Source of the DNA: Hyphomicrobium sp. LHD-15 | Lineage (GTDB): Bacteria > Pseudomonadota > Alphaproteobacteria > Rhizobiales > Hyphomicrobiaceae | DNA: 64,000 nucleotides | Reading direction: 5' to 3' | Assembly: GCF_031157355.1 (NCBI RefSeq) | Contig: NZ_JAVIFT010000001.1 | Coordinates: forward strand, 992,001 to 1,056,000 | Shown here: positions 25,177-34,986 of the stretch, piece after piece | Layout of the letters: each line of letters starts with the position of its first letter | How positions within the stretch are numbered: position 1 is the first letter of the stretch | Translations under genes and position numbers: made by a program | The notes under the pieces: generated by a model | Database searches by the model: none | Told to the model about the DNA's origin: nothing | Seen by the model: only the letters and a program-made list of their open reading frames with translations

Positions 25177-25611
25177 TCACGCGGCCGGGCGGCTTGGGAC
25201 CATCATGACGGCTTCGCCGGTGAGAACCGGCTTGCCGTTCACCGCGCAGACCGTCTCGAAGCGGGCACGCTTCTTTTCGGGCAGCAGCTCGACGAGCTTC
25301 ACAGTGGTCACGACCGTGTCGCCGATCTTGACGGGCGCCTTGAAGGCCAGCGTCTGCGACAGGTAGATCGCGCCGGGGCCTGGAAGCTTCATGCCGAACA
25401 CCGCGGAAATATAAGCCGCCGACAGCATGCCGTGGGCGATGCGCCCTTTGAACATCGTTGAAGCCGCATAGGCCTCGTCGAGATGAACGGGGTTGCGGTC
25501 TCCGGAGACATCCGCGAAGGCGGTGATGACCGCTTCCGTCACGGTGTTAGAGAGCGAGGCCTCCTGGCCCACGGCAAGGTCCTCGAAGTAGGTGATGCTA
25601 TCGGTTGCCAT
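25177..25611 (-). CDS. MaoC family (R)-enoyl-CoA hydratase
   Basis: 144 residues, single hot-dog domain. The hydratase motif FADVSGDRNPVHLDEAYA (near residue 31) supplies the catalytic Asp and His, and GRIAHGMLSAAYISAVFG follows. Such proteins hydrate trans-2-enoyl-CoA to (R)-3-hydroxyacyl-CoA, for example to feed polyhydroxyalkanoate synthesis (PhaJ-like) or lipid pathways. No PHA genes are adjacent, so the exact role is open. It lies 36 bases upstream of ribF in the same direction. Confidence 0.85.
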   Translation of the reverse strand: MATDSITYFEDLAVGQEASLSNTVTEAVITAFADVSGDRNPVHLDEAYAASTMFKGRIAHGMLSAAYISAVFGMKLPGPGAIYLSQTLAFKAPVKIGDTVVTTVKLVELLPEKKRARFETVCAVNGKPVLTGEAVMMVPSRPAA

Positions 25612-25653
25612 GGTTATCGCTCCTCAAGACGGCGCCGGCCTCTTATGGTGAAG

Positions 25654-25704
25654 AGACCGATGATTCACGCTTCAGGCTGGTAGGGCCTGAAGCGATCATG
25701 GTCT
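25654..25704. repeat. Palindromic repeat, 51-bp form (copy C)
   Basis: agacc-g-atgat-tcac-gcttcaggc, loop tggtagg, gcctgaagc-g-atcat-ggtct. All 5+5+9 arm positions pair; the bulges (g and tcac on the left, g on the right) are the family constants. It lies between the MaoC gene start (25611) and trcR (25881). Confidence 0.9.
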
Positions 25705-25880
25705 AGCGGGCGGCCCGCCTATGTGCAACTTGCCGTATAACAAGCCGTGCACCCACAAAAACCGGAACGCAGGTGTTGCGGCCGGAGGCGGGAAAGCGTT
25801 ATAAGGCGCAATCCCCAAATTCCTACCCCCTATAATGGCCTTCGCAGCCCGTCGCCGCGAAAGCCCGGAGAAGAGCCGCT

Positions 25881-26672
25881 ATGAGCGACCGTAAACCCCT
25901 GATGCCGAAGGCCACCGCCGTGTGGCTGGTCGAGAATACCTCGCTTTCGTTCGAGCAGATTGCCACGTTCTGCGGGTTGCATGTGCTCGAAGTCAAAGGC
26001 ATCGCCGACGGGGACGTGGCCCAGGGTATCAAAGGCCTTGATCCGGTCACCTCGAACCAGCTCACGCGCGACGAAATCGAAGCCGCCGAGAAGGATTCCG
26101 GCCGGCAGCTGCACATCGCCGAGCCCAAGGTCGTGATGCCGGAAACAGCCGCCTCGAAGCGCGGCCCCCGCTACACGCCGGTTTCGCGCCGCCACGACCG
26201 GCCCAACGCCGTGCTCTGGCTCCTGCGCAATCACCCCGAACTCAAGACGAGCCAGATCATGCGCCTCGTCGGCACCACGAAGCCGACCATCGCGCAGATC
26301 AAGGATCGCACGCACTGGAACTCGCAGAATCTCGTCCCTCAGGATCCGGTCACGCTCGGGCTTTGCTCGCAGACCGATCTCGACAACGAGGTGAAGAAGG
26401 CCGCGCGGCGCATGGAGCGCGAGCGGCGCGAGGCACAGAAGGAAGCGATCAAGGCCGGCACGCTGCTGCCGACTGAAGAAACCACGGCACCTGCCGGCAG
26501 CGAGGATGATGACGATGAGGGCTTCCGCCCGACTGCCGAGATCGTGCAGCCGAAGGAAGCCGACGCCGCGCGCGAGGAAACTCCCGCCGAGGAAGAGGCT
26601 CGCGTGTTCGCCAAGCTCAAGGAGCTGAAGTCGGGCACGGACGAGGCCGCCGAAGAAGAAGACAAGGACTGA
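25881..26672 (+). CDS. trcR: Cell-cycle transcriptional regulator TrcR (DUF1013)
   Basis: 263 residues. The conserved alphaproteobacterial DUF1013 core occupies residues 1-165: MPKATAVWLVENTSLSFEQI, CGLHVLEVKGIADGDVAQG, PVSRRHDRPNAVLWLLRNHP, then KTSQIMRLVGTTKPTIAQI and RTHWNSQNLVPQDPV. This looks like two helix-turn-helix units. The remaining 95 residues are a charged, Glu/Ala-rich tail that varies in the family. TrcR is known as a cell-cycle transcription factor in Caulobacter-type bacteria. Confidence 0.9.
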   Translation: MSDRKPLMPKATAVWLVENTSLSFEQIATFCGLHVLEVKGIADGDVAQGIKGLDPVTSNQLTRDEIEAAEKDSGRQLHIAEPKVVMPETAASKRGPRYTPVSRRHDRPNAVLWLLRNHPELKTSQIMRLVGTTKPTIAQIKDRTHWNSQNLVPQDPVTLGLCSQTDLDNEVKKAARRMERERREAQKEAIKAGTLLPTEETTAPAGSEDDDDEGFRPTAEIVQPKEADAAREETPAEEEARVFAKLKELKSGTDEAAEEEDKD

Positions 26673-26681
26673 TCTTCTCGT

Positions 26682-26705
26682 CATCTCCCCGTTCGCGGGG
26701 AGATG
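26682..26705. terminator. UUCG hairpin between convergent trcR and ubiA
   Basis: CATCTCCCCG (26682-26691), ttcg, CGGGGAGATG (26696-26705): a perfect 10-bp stem with a stable tetraloop. It is 10 bases after the trcR stop and 8 bases from the ubiA stop, so it can end both transcripts. Confidence 0.8.
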
Positions 26706-26712
26706 GGGGATG

Positions 26713-27723
26713 TCAGCTCAGGCCGGCCCACCACGACAGCAGCGTGTCGGTCAAGAGCGCCAGGAAGATCGCCGCGCCGACGTCCCGGTTGGCGCGGAAC
26801 CTGCGCAGGCAGTTCTTCGGATCGGACGTATCCAACGTCGAGACCTGCCAGGCCATTTGCAGCCCCACCAGCGCGACCCCAAAAAAGAACACGAGATGCG
26901 TGCCGGCAAGGAAGCCGGCCGTGATCCAGAGCAGCAGCGCGCCGACATAGAAGCTGCCGATCCAGAACGGCGTATCCTCGCCAAAGGTCAAAGCCGTCGA
27001 CTTGAGGCCGAGCGTCGCGTCGTCATCGGTGTCCTGGTGGGCATAGATCGTGTCGTAGCCGATGGTCCACAGCACCGCGCCGGCATAGAGCAGCAATGCG
27101 GGCAACGCCAGCGACCCCTTTACCGCCGCCCAGCCCATCAGCGCGCCCCAGTTGAACGCGAGGCCAAGCACGGCCTGCGGCCAGTAAGTGATGCGCTTCA
27201 TGAACGGATAAATGGCGACCAGCGCCAGCGATGCGATGCCGAGGACGATCGTGAAGAAGTTGAACTGAATGAGAACCAGGAAGCCGATCAGCGACAGGGC
27301 ACCCGCAAAAATCAGCGCCGCCTCCGGCGACACCTGTCCCGACGGGATCGGGCGGCTCGCGGTCCGCTCGACGCGCGCGTCGTACTCGCGGTCGACGTAG
27401 TCATTGTAGGCGCAGCCGGCGCCACGCATGACGATGGCGCCGATGGCGAACAGGGTCAGCATCCAGGGGTTCGGATAGGGGTGGCCGATCGAAACCTCGG
27501 CCAGCGTCAGCGACCACCAGCACGGAAACAGCAGCAGCCAGGTGCCAATCGGACGGTCCACGCGCGCCAAACGCAGGTAAGGCCGCCAGGCCGCCGGAGC
27601 GAAGCGATCGACCCAGTTGCCGTCCTCGGCGTCGGACACGGTCGCCGACACTCCTTCGAGCTCGTTTTCGTCGCCGGAATTCGCCGCGTGCGCCGCCATC
27701 GCCGATTTTTCCTTGTCGTCCAT
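26713..27723 (-). CDS. ubiA: 4-hydroxybenzoate polyprenyltransferase
   Basis: Integral membrane prenyltransferase of ubiquinone synthesis. From the ATG at 27723 (MDDKEKSAMA) it has 336 residues; the upstream ATG at 27855 would start inside a repeat element. The first Asp-rich motif is NDYVDREYDARVERTASRP; the second is YDTIYAHQDTDDDATLG. Both bind the Mg-diphosphate. Around nine hydrophobic segments are present. The N-terminal 45 residues before PYLRLARVDRPIGTWLL are polar and variable. Confidence 0.95.
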   Translation of the reverse strand: MDDKEKSAMAAHAANSGDENELEGVSATVSDAEDGNWVDRFAPAAWRPYLRLARVDRPIGTWLLLFPCWWSLTLAEVSIGHPYPNPWMLTLFAIGAIVMRGAGCAYNDYVDREYDARVERTASRPIPSGQVSPEAALIFAGALSLIGFLVLIQFNFFTIVLGIASLALVAIYPFMKRITYWPQAVLGLAFNWGALMGWAAVKGSLALPALLLYAGAVLWTIGYDTIYAHQDTDDDATLGLKSTALTFGEDTPFWIGSFYVGALLLWITAGFLAGTHLVFFFGVALVGLQMAWQVSTLDTSDPKNCLRRFRANRDVGAAIFLALLTDTLLSWWAGLS

Positions 27724-27840
27724 TGTGCGGCCGAACCTACTCGCCGCGGCCCTCTCGGGCAACTCGGACAGCGAGCGACGACGGACGCGACCAAAGGATG
27801 GCGGCGCACTGCGACAGTTTTCCGCTTCGCTTCTTGAATG

Positions 27841-27891
27841 TGACCGATGTTTCACGCTTCAGGCTGGTAGGGCCTGAAGCGATCATGGTCA
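27841..27891. repeat. Palindromic repeat, 51-bp form (copy D)
   Basis: tgacc-g-atgtt-tcac-gcttcaggc, loop tggtagg, gcctgaagc-g-atcat-ggtca. Compared with copy C, the terminal base pair changes on both sides (a..t to t..a), keeping the stem. The last three bases overlap the stop codon of the ankyrin gene. Confidence 0.9.
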
Positions 27892-29556
27892 CTTGGATGT
27901 GACCGAGTGGGCCGCCGGAGCCGCCGCCAGGAGCACATCCGCGACGTCGTCGGAGAAGCGGCGGCGGACACCGTCCACGATTACGCCGTCCGAGCCTTCC
28001 GGGTCGGGGCGCGCCGGGGGCAGGCCATGTGCGACGAGGGCTTCGGCGCAGCCGGGCCAGTCTCCACCTTCGACCGGCGTGTTGCAGGAGGCCCAGGAGA
28101 GCGAGCCGCAGACGTTGTCGCCGAAGCCGTGCGTCTCCTTCCAGCTCGCGCCGTGTTCGAGGAGGAAGCGGACGAGCCCAGCGTCGCCGCGGAACACGGC
28201 GTGGTTCAGCGCCGACGCCATCCAATCGCCGCCGCGGGTGGCAATCGGCCAACCCAAGATCACCATCAGCCGCACGGCTTCGCCACAGCCCTCGGCTGCC
28301 AGCTCCGGCAAAAGGGCGAGCTGGAATTCCGAGAGCGCACCGATGAGATCCGGGCGATCCGCCAGCATCCGCCGCGCCGCCGCCTCGTCACCGGCTGCGC
28401 ACGCCGCGATGAATTGCTCCTCACGCGAAAGCGTCGTGCCTGCGCCGCCGGCCTTGCGCAGCAGATTCGCGACCTCGGGAAGCCCATATTGCAAAGCCAG
28501 CACGTAGGCGTTTACGCCTTTGGGGGTGCTTGCCGCAGGGTCGGCGCCTGCGGCGAGCAAGGCATTAACATGAGCTGGCGACCGGCGCCGCCTGATCGCC
28601 CACAGCAACGGTGTGCCGTAGTCGTTGGTTGGCGCGCTACTGGCCGGCTCGTTAGGATCTCCGCCGTGCGCCAGCAAAAGCCGCAACGGCTCAGCGTCAG
28701 CGAGATCGAGCGACCGATAAAGGGCGTTGCTGCCGGTGACGCGGGCGCCGGCTTCTAACAGCAGCCGCGTGCAGATCGGGTTCTCCAGCGCGTGGTAAAG
28801 GGACTCGCCGTCGTTCGGATCAGCACCGGCCTTGAGCAGAAGCTTCGTCAGCTCGGGATCGTGGTTCTGTCCGGCTGCCCCATAAAGCGCAGAGAGACGG
28901 TAGGACTCTGACGGTGCGTCCGGCGAAGCCGCCCATCGGCTTTGAACGCTTTGATTGGGATCGGCGCCCGCTTCGATCAAAAGCCTTGCGCAGGCGTGCA
29001 GGCGATCGCGATAGGCCGGAAGCCTCACCAGGCTCGACTGCGTCACCGCGACGAGCGGCGGAAGACTGAGCGGTCCACCCGGGCGGTCAACCCATGCGGG
29101 ATCGCGATCCGTCTCCCGGCGCAATACGGCTTCATCGCCGACCCCGCAGGCGAGATAGGGGTCGTTGCCCAATAGATCCGGGCGCTCTTCCAAAATGCGC
29201 GCGGCCACGGAAGGCTGGGCGCGGTTCATGCCGCCCGCGATGTCGCCCGCGTAGATAAGGCGCAGAAGATTATGGTTCGCAGTGGCGGGATCGTCGGCCT
29301 GCGCATTGCGCGCGGCGACGAAACCCGCGAGGTCCGCCCACGACGCGAAGCCGTACTCGCGCGCAACACACGACTGGGCGTCGTGCAGGCGCAAACCGAG
29401 TGCCGCGATGGCATGATCGTCCTTGGCGGCGGCAGCGGGAAGAGCGTTGCGAAAACGGGCGATGGCCGCAGGATCACCACTCCGATAGAGGGCGAGCAGT
29501 TCCTTGGCCTGCTTTTTCAAATGGCCAAGATTCGGCCGGTCCGGGAGTCGCTTCAT
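27889..29556 (-). CDS. Ankyrin-repeat protein
   Basis: 555 residues from the ATG at 29556 (MKRLPDRPNLGHLKKQAKEL). The first 80 residues match the helical N-terminus common in bacterial ankyrin proteins (REYGFASWADLAGFVAARN). Multiple ankyrin units follow, such as ARLLIEAGADPNQ, TKLLLKAGADPNDGESLYHA, TRLLLEAGARVTGSNALY, VNALLAAGADPAASTPKGVN and VRFLLEHGASWKETHGFGDN. No signal peptide, so probably a cytosolic protein-protein interaction scaffold. Target unknown. Confidence 0.88.
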   Translation of the reverse strand: MKRLPDRPNLGHLKKQAKELLALYRSGDPAAIARFRNALPAAAAKDDHAIAALGLRLHDAQSCVAREYGFASWADLAGFVAARNAQADDPATANHNLLRLIYAGDIAGGMNRAQPSVAARILEERPDLLGNDPYLACGVGDEAVLRRETDRDPAWVDRPGGPLSLPPLVAVTQSSLVRLPAYRDRLHACARLLIEAGADPNQSVQSRWAASPDAPSESYRLSALYGAAGQNHDPELTKLLLKAGADPNDGESLYHALENPICTRLLLEAGARVTGSNALYRSLDLADAEPLRLLLAHGGDPNEPASSAPTNDYGTPLLWAIRRRRSPAHVNALLAAGADPAASTPKGVNAYVLALQYGLPEVANLLRKAGGAGTTLSREEQFIAACAAGDEAAARRMLADRPDLIGALSEFQLALLPELAAEGCGEAVRLMVILGWPIATRGGDWMASALNHAVFRGDAGLVRFLLEHGASWKETHGFGDNVCGSLSWASCNTPVEGGDWPGCAEALVAHGLPPARPDPEGSDGVIVDGVRRRFSDDVADVLLAAAPAAHSVTSK

Positions 29557-29812
29557 AGAAACCTCCGTGCATGAAGCGCCGAGTGACCCGCAAATTCGGC
29601 TGCACAAAGGTTCGAGTGTCAGCGTGCGACTGCAAGTGGGCTCAGCCCTTTCCGCGGGTCCGGACGCGGCTTGCACCGCAGCCTCATGCTAGGACAGGCG
29701 GTCGCCGCCGGTCAACGCGGGTGCGCTACTGGGCAGGTATGGGACCGCCCCGTGTCTCGGTTGGAGGGTGCCTCGGTTGGAAAGAAGCCGGGCATCGGCT
29801 ATGGGATTGCCC

Positions 29813-30553
29813 ATGGCAGTCCACGATTTCACCTCTCAGCGCCTTTTCGTCGATCACCCGCTCAATGCAGGCGCGCAGATCATCTGCACGCCGGAGCAGG
29901 CGAGCTACCTGCGGTCGGTTCTCCGGCTTTCGGGCGGCGACGAGATCCTGATCTTCAACGGCCGGGACGGCGAATGGCGTGCCCGCCTTGCGGAGGCGGG
30001 GAAGCGCGGCGCGACGCTCGAAGCGCAAAGCCTGGTGCGCCCGCAGACCGGCGGCCCGGACATCCACTACCTTTTTGCGCCGCTGAAGCGGTCGCGGCTC
30101 GACTACATGGTGCAGAAGGCGACGGAAATGGGCGTCGCGCGGCTCACCCCCGTGCTCACGCGCCACACCGTCGCCGAGCGCGTGAACCTGGACCGCATGC
30201 GGGCCAACGCCATCGAAGCGGCCGAGCAATGCGGAATCCTGCGCGTGCCCGAGGTCGCGGAGCCGGTGAAGCTTCCGTCGCTGATCGACGGCTGGGAGGC
30301 GTCGCGCCGCCTGATTTTCTGCGACGAGGGGGCGGAGCAGGCGAGCCCGCTCGCCGCGCTTGGCACGCTCTCGCCGGGGCCGGTCGCCGTGCTGATCGGA
30401 CCCGAGGGCGGATTTTCGCCCGACGAGCGAGCTATGATCCGCGCGCGGCCGGAAGCGCTCGCGCTTTCGCTCGGGCCACGTATCATGCGGGCCGATACGG
30501 CTGCTGTCGCCGCGCTTGCCCTCGTCAACGCCGCGCTCGGCGATTGGCGCTGA
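29813..30553 (+). CDS. rsmE: 16S rRNA (uracil-1498-N3)-methyltransferase
   Basis: SPOUT-fold methyltransferase, about 246 residues, methylating U1498 of 16S rRNA with S-adenosylmethionine. N-terminal PUA-like domain: QRLFVDHPLNAGAQ and LRLSGGDEILIFNGRDGEW. The SPOUT core has FAPLKRSRLDYMVQKATEMG, AIEAAEQCGILRVPEV, the knot loop VAVLIGPEGGFSPDE and LSLGPRIMRADTAAVAALAL. I chose the ATG at 29813; 29801 is also possible and neither has a strong site. Confidence 0.95.
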   Translation: MAVHDFTSQRLFVDHPLNAGAQIICTPEQASYLRSVLRLSGGDEILIFNGRDGEWRARLAEAGKRGATLEAQSLVRPQTGGPDIHYLFAPLKRSRLDYMVQKATEMGVARLTPVLTRHTVAERVNLDRMRANAIEAAEQCGILRVPEVAEPVKLPSLIDGWEASRRLIFCDEGAEQASPLAALGTLSPGPVAVLIGPEGGFSPDERAMIRARPEALALSLGPRIMRADTAAVAALALVNAALGDWR

Positions 30554-30571
30554 ACAAATAAGGAGCAGGTC

Positions 30572-31177
30572 ATGCTGACGCTCTACCACAACCCGCATTC
30601 GCGCTCGCAGATCGTGCACTACATGCTCCACGAGCTCGGAGAGCCGTTCGAGATCGTGCCGATCGATCTCCAGAAGAAAGAGAACAAGGCGCCCGAGTTC
30701 CTGAAGATCAATCCGATGGGCAAGATCCCGGTGCTGCGCGACGACGAAGCCGTGGTGACGGAGGCGCCGGCGATCCTCACCTTTCTCGCCGACAAGTATC
30801 CGAAGGCGAGGCTCGCGCCGGCCATCGATGCGCCCGAGCGAGCCCGCTACCTCAAATGGATGTTCTTCTACGGAAGCTGCTTCGAGCCGGCCTGCATCGA
30901 CCTGTCGATGAAGCGGGAGACCCCGCCCTCGATGGCCGGATGGGGGCAGCCCGCCGACGTGCTCGATACCCTGTCAGCCGCCCTCATCCCGGGGCCGTGG
31001 CTGCTCGGCGAGCGGTTTTCGGCCGCGGACGTGCTGATCGGCTCCGGCGTGCGCTATATGCTCGGGTTCAAGGTGCTGCCTGAGCGGCCGGAATACCTCG
31101 ACTACGTCAAGCGGCTCGAGGCCCGTCCGGCCCACCAGGCGGCCCGGGCGGCCGACGAAAAGCGGCTTTCCGGCTGA
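30572..31177 (+). CDS. Glutathione S-transferase family protein
   Basis: 201 residues with a thioredoxin-like N-terminal domain (MLTLYHNPHSRSQIVHYML, then KINPMGKIPVLRDDEAVVTE and the cis-Pro plus ES/EA glutathione site EAPAILTFLADKYP) and an all-helical C-terminal domain (GPWLLGERFSAADVLIGSG, the N-capping Asp motif). It starts 18 bases after rsmE with AAGGAG, so likely co-transcribed. Substrate unknown. Confidence 0.9.
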   Translation: MLTLYHNPHSRSQIVHYMLHELGEPFEIVPIDLQKKENKAPEFLKINPMGKIPVLRDDEAVVTEAPAILTFLADKYPKARLAPAIDAPERARYLKWMFFYGSCFEPACIDLSMKRETPPSMAGWGQPADVLDTLSAALIPGPWLLGERFSAADVLIGSGVRYMLGFKVLPERPEYLDYVKRLEARPAHQAARAADEKRLSG

Positions 31178-31298
31178 CGCGCCGCAATCCCTGGGGCGCA
31201 GGCTTTGCGTCCTGCGTCTCGGGTTGCTAGAACGCCAGCAAATCGCGGGCGGCCCAAAATCCGGGGCGTGCCCCCTCCTGACATGAAAGACGGCGGAA

Positions 31299-34200
31299 AT
31301 GGCAAAGGGCAACGGCGTGGCGGAAACCGACGTCAAGGGCAGCGACGGCGCTGGTGGGCGCGACTGGAGCCAGACGCTCAATCTGCCGCAGACCGATTTT
31401 CCGATGCGGGCGGGGCTGCCCGACCTCGAGCCGAAGATCCTCAAACGCTGGCAGGAGCGCAATCTTTACAAGGAGTTGCGGGACGCCTCTCAGGGACGCC
31501 CGAAGTTCGTGCTGCATGACGGGCCGCCCTACGCCAACGGCCACATCCACATCGGGCACGCGCTGAACAAGATCCTCAAGGACCTGGTGGTCAAAAGCCA
31601 GCAGATGCTCGGCTTCGATTCCAACTACGTGCCGGGCTGGGACTGCCACGGGTTGCCGATCGAATGGAAGATCGAGGAGCAATATCGTGCCAAGGGCCAG
31701 GAGAAGCCAAACTTCTCGGACCCGGCCGCGATCAACGCGTTCCGCGACGAATGCCGGCGCTTCGCGGAGAAATGGGTCGACGTGCAGCGCGAGGAGTTCA
31801 AGCGGCTCGGCGTGATCGGCGACTGGGCGAACCCGTACCTCACGATGAGCTACGCGGCGGAAGCGACGATCGCCAGCGAGCTGATGAAGTTTGCCGCCAA
31901 CGGGCTTCTCTATCGCGGCTCGAAGCCGGTGATGTGGAGCGTGGTCGAGAAGACGGCGCTGGCGGAAGCCGAGGTCGAGTACCAGGACTATCAGAGCGAC
32001 GCGGTGTGGGTGAAGTTTCCTGTTCGTGACGCGCTTACCGCTACCAAACCTGAATGGCTTGACTCATCGAAGCCATTTCCAATGGTGAATGCGGCAAACT
32101 TGCTGTTCGACGCTTCAATCGTCATCTGGACCACCACGCCGTGGACACTCCCCGGCAACCGCGCCATCAGCTTCTCGTCGAAGATCGCATACGGCCTCTA
32201 CGAAGTGACCGCTGCGCCCGAAAACAATTGGGCTAAGGTCGGCGACAAATACATTCTTGCGGACAAGCTCGCGGCCGACGTGATGAAGTCTGCGAAGGTG
32301 GAAGCCTTCGAGCGACGGAGCGACGTGGCGTCTGAAGACCTCAAGAGCCTCGTCAGTGCGCATCCGCTCGCTGCGCTCGGCTATGATTTCGACGTCCCCC
32401 TCCTCGACGGCGATCACGTCACCGACGACACCGGCACGGGCTTCGTGCACACGGCGCCCGGCCACGGCGCGGACGACTACATCATCTGGATCGCGAACCA
32501 GAAGGCGCTGCGTGACCGCGGCGTCGACACCACAATCCCGTTCACCGTGGATGCCGACGGCGTGCTGACCAAGGAGGCGCCCGGCTTCACCGGCAAGCGC
32601 GTGCTGAAGGAGAACGGCGACAAGGGCGACGCCAACGACGCCGTCATCAAGGCGCTCAGCGAAGCCGGCAACATCATCGCGCGCGGGCGGCTCAAGCATC
32701 AGTATCCGCACTCGTGGCGCTCGAAGAAGCCGATCATCTTCCGCAACACGCCGCAGTGGTTCATTGCGATGGATAAGTCGCTTTCGCCGCTCAAGACCTT
32801 GGAAGGCGACGTCGTGCCTGCTCCGCTACGCACGCTGCGCCAGATCGCACTCGACGAAATCAAAGCCACCGAGTGGGTGCCGGAAGCGGGAGAGAACCGC
32901 ATCAACGGCATGATCGCCAATCGGCCGGATTGGGTCGTCTCGCGCCAGCGCGCATGGGGCGTGCCGATCACCGTGTTCGTCGCCAAGGCCGATCATGACG
33001 GCTTCAAGGAAGGCGATATCCTGCGCGACGAGAGCGTCAACACCGCGATCGCCGACGCGTTCGCCAAGGACGGCGCGGACGCGTGGTTTGCGGCCGGCTC
33101 GGCTGAGCGCTTCCTCAAGCCGAAATACGATCCCGCCAAGTGGGAGCAAGTGCGCGACGTGCTCGACGTATGGTTCGACTCGGGCTCCACGCACGCCTTC
33201 GTGCTCGATGATCCAAAGCAGTTCCCCGGCCTCTCAGGCATCAAGCGCGTTCGTGATGGTGGCCGCGATCGCGTGATGTATCTCGAAGGCTCGGACCAGC
33301 ATCGCGGCTGGTTCCATTCCTCGCTGCTCGAAAGCAGCGGCACGCGCGGGCGCGCACCCTACGACGTGGTGCTGACGCACGGCTTCATCCTCGACGAAAA
33401 GGGGGATGAGAAGATGTCGAAGTCGAAGGGCAACGTGCTGTCGCCGCAGGACGTGATGAAAACGTCAGGCGCCGACATCCTGCGCCTCTGGGTGGCGTCG
33501 GCCGATACCACGAACGATATCCGCTTCGGACCTGCCATCGTGCAATCGGGCGCAGAAGCTTACCGCAAGCTTCGCAACACGCTACGCTGGATGCTCGGCG
33601 CGCTGCACTATTTCTCGCCGGAGCTGCAGGTCGCACGCGCCGACCTGCCCGAGCTCGAACGGCTGATGCTGCATCGTCTTTGGGAGCTCGACCGCGACGT
33701 GCGTGCCGCTTACGCGGCTTATGACTATCGCGGCGTCGTCGCGGCGCTGTCGCCGTTCATGAACACGGATCTCTCCGCCTTCTATTTCGACATCCGCAAG
33801 GACACGCTCTACTGCGAAGCCTATTCGAGCGTGAAGCGGCGGGCGGCGTTGACCGTGATCGACCAGATCTTCGGCTGCGTGACTTCGTGGCTGGCTCCCA
33901 TCCTCAGCTTCACGGCGGAGGAAGCCTGGATCCACCGCTATGGACCCGAGCGCAGCGTGCATCTCGAAACCTTCCCCGACGTTCCCGAAGCCTGGCGTGA
34001 CGACGCGCTGGCCGAGAAGTGGGAGCGCGTACGCGATGTGCGGCGCGTGGTGACCGGTGCGCTCGAACTAGAACGGGCCGCAAAGCGGATCGGCTCCAGC
34101 CTCGAGGCGGCGCCCGAGATCTACGTGACGGATGCCGCAACACTCGAAGCCATCCAGGGTATCGATCTCGCCGAAATCTCGATCACGAGCGCGGCGACCC

Positions 34201-34403
34201 TGGTGCGCAAGCTGGCGCCGGATAACGCCTTCACGCTCCCCGACGTGGCGGGCGTCGGCGTGGTGCCGCAGCGTGCGGAAGGACGTAAATGCGCTCGCTC
34301 GTGGCGGATCACCACCGATGTGGGGTCAGATCCGGATTTTCCGGACTTGTCGGCCCGTGATGCCACTGCCGTCCGCGAGCGCGACTCACGGGGTCACGCA
34401 TGA
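31299..34403 (+). CDS. ileS: Isoleucyl-tRNA synthetase
   Basis: 1034-residue class I synthetase charging tRNA-Ile. HIGH motif in [15 protein letters not shown] (near residue 84), editing domain with [19 protein letters not shown], and [15 protein letters not shown]. The C-terminal zinc finger of many bacterial IleS is degenerate: [17 protein letters not shown] and LSARDATAV replace KCxRCW and LCxRC, so only one of four Cys remains, a pattern usual in alphaproteobacteria. It overlaps lspA by 4 bases (ATGA), indicating translational coupling. Confidence 0.97.
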   Translation: MAKGNGVAETDVKGSDGAGGRDWSQTLNLPQTDFPMRAGLPDLEPKILKRWQERNLYKELRDASQGRPKFVLHDGPPYANGHIHIGHALNKILKDLVVKSQQMLGFDSNYVPGWDCHGLPIEWKIEEQYRAKGQEKPNFSDPAAINAFRDECRRFAEKWVDVQREEFKRLGVIGDWANPYLTMSYAAEATIASELMKFAANGLLYRGSKPVMWSVVEKTALAEAEVEYQDYQSDAVWVKFPVRDALTATKPEWLDSSKPFPMVNAANLLFDASIVIWTTTPWTLPGNRAISFSSKIAYGLYEVTAAPENNWAKVGDKYILADKLAADVMKSAKVEAFERRSDVASEDLKSLVSAHPLAALGYDFDVPLLDGDHVTDDTGTGFVHTAPGHGADDYIIWIANQKALRDRGVDTTIPFTVDADGVLTKEAPGFTGKRVLKENGDKGDANDAVIKALSEAGNIIARGRLKHQYPHSWRSKKPIIFRNTPQWFIAMDKSLSPLKTLEGDVVPAPLRTLRQIALDEIKATEWVPEAGENRINGMIANRPDWVVSRQRAWGVPITVFVAKADHDGFKEGDILRDESVNTAIADAFAKDGADAWFAAGSAERFLKPKYDPAKWEQVRDVLDVWFDSGSTHAFVLDDPKQFPGLSGIKRVRDGGRDRVMYLEGSDQHRGWFHSSLLESSGTRGRAPYDVVLTHGFILDEKGDEKMSKSKGNVLSPQDVMKTSGADILRLWVASADTTNDIRFGPAIVQSGAEAYRKLRNTLRWMLGALHYFSPELQVARADLPELERLMLHRLWELDRDVRAAYAAYDYRGVVAALSPFMNTDLSAFYFDIRKDTLYCEAYSSVKRRAALTVIDQIFGCVTSWLAPILSFTAEEAWIHRYGPERSVHLETFPDVPEAWRDDALAEKWERVRDVRRVVTGALELERAAKRIGSSLEAAPEIYVTDAATLEAIQGIDLAEISITSAATLVRKLAPDNAFTLPDVAGVGVVPQRAEGRKCARSWRITTDVGSDPDFPDLSARDATAVRERDSRGHA

Positions 34404-34930
34404 CCGCTGCGGCAGGATCTTTCTCGCGGTGGTTGTGGGGACCTTATTCTGCCCTCGCGCTCAAGATCGCGGTTGTGACGTTCGTCGTCGACCAGGCGCA
34501 CAAGTGGTGGATGCTGCTGATCTACCGGATCGAGGAGAAGGGGCGGGTGACGATCACCTCCTTTTTCGATCTCGTTTTTGTTAAGAATACCGGCATCAGC
34601 TACTCGATGCTGGACGGCTCAAGTTCCTCCTGGCAGCTTGTTCTGGCTTTGTTTTCCGTTATCGCCTCTGCCGCCCTTTGGGCCTGGCTCGCGGGCGCCG
34701 GAACCGGCCGGCTGATGGCCTGGGCGCTTGGTCTGATCATCGGCGGAGCCCTTGGAAACGGGCTCGACAGGGTGCTGATCGGTGGGGTGGCGGACTTCTT
34801 CTCGCTGCACGCCTATGGGTTCTACTGGTATGTCTTCAACATCGCAGATGTGGCGATTGTTGCCGGTGTGGTGTTGCTCTTGTATGACTCCTTCGTGGGG
34901 AGTCGCAATGACGCCGCAAACTCGGGTTAG
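34400..34930 (+). CDS. lspA: Lipoprotein signal peptidase (signal peptidase II)
   Basis: 176-residue aspartyl membrane protease that cleaves prolipoproteins. The catalytic Asp pair is visible: [16 protein letters not shown] (Asp123) and [15 protein letters not shown] (Asp150). Four membrane segments fit the family. Its start overlaps the ileS stop, a common ileS-lspA pairing. A lipoprotein gene follows 56 bases downstream. Confidence 0.97.
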   Translation: MTAAAGSFSRWLWGPYSALALKIAVVTFVVDQAHKWWMLLIYRIEEKGRVTITSFFDLVFVKNTGISYSMLDGSSSSWQLVLALFSVIASAALWAWLAGAGTGRLMAWALGLIIGGALGNGLDRVLIGGVADFFSLHAYGFYWYVFNIADVAIVAGVVLLLYDSFVGSRNDAANSG

Positions 34931-34986
34931 CCCGTCGGATGTAACGCACGGGTTTGCAGGGCAAAAAACGGGGCGGGCGATCAAAC

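Noticed and set aside
27723-27855. The upstream ATG of ubiA at 27855
   Set aside because: It lies inside palindromic repeat copy D and adds 44 residues without homology; the ATG at 27723 leaves a typical UbiA length.
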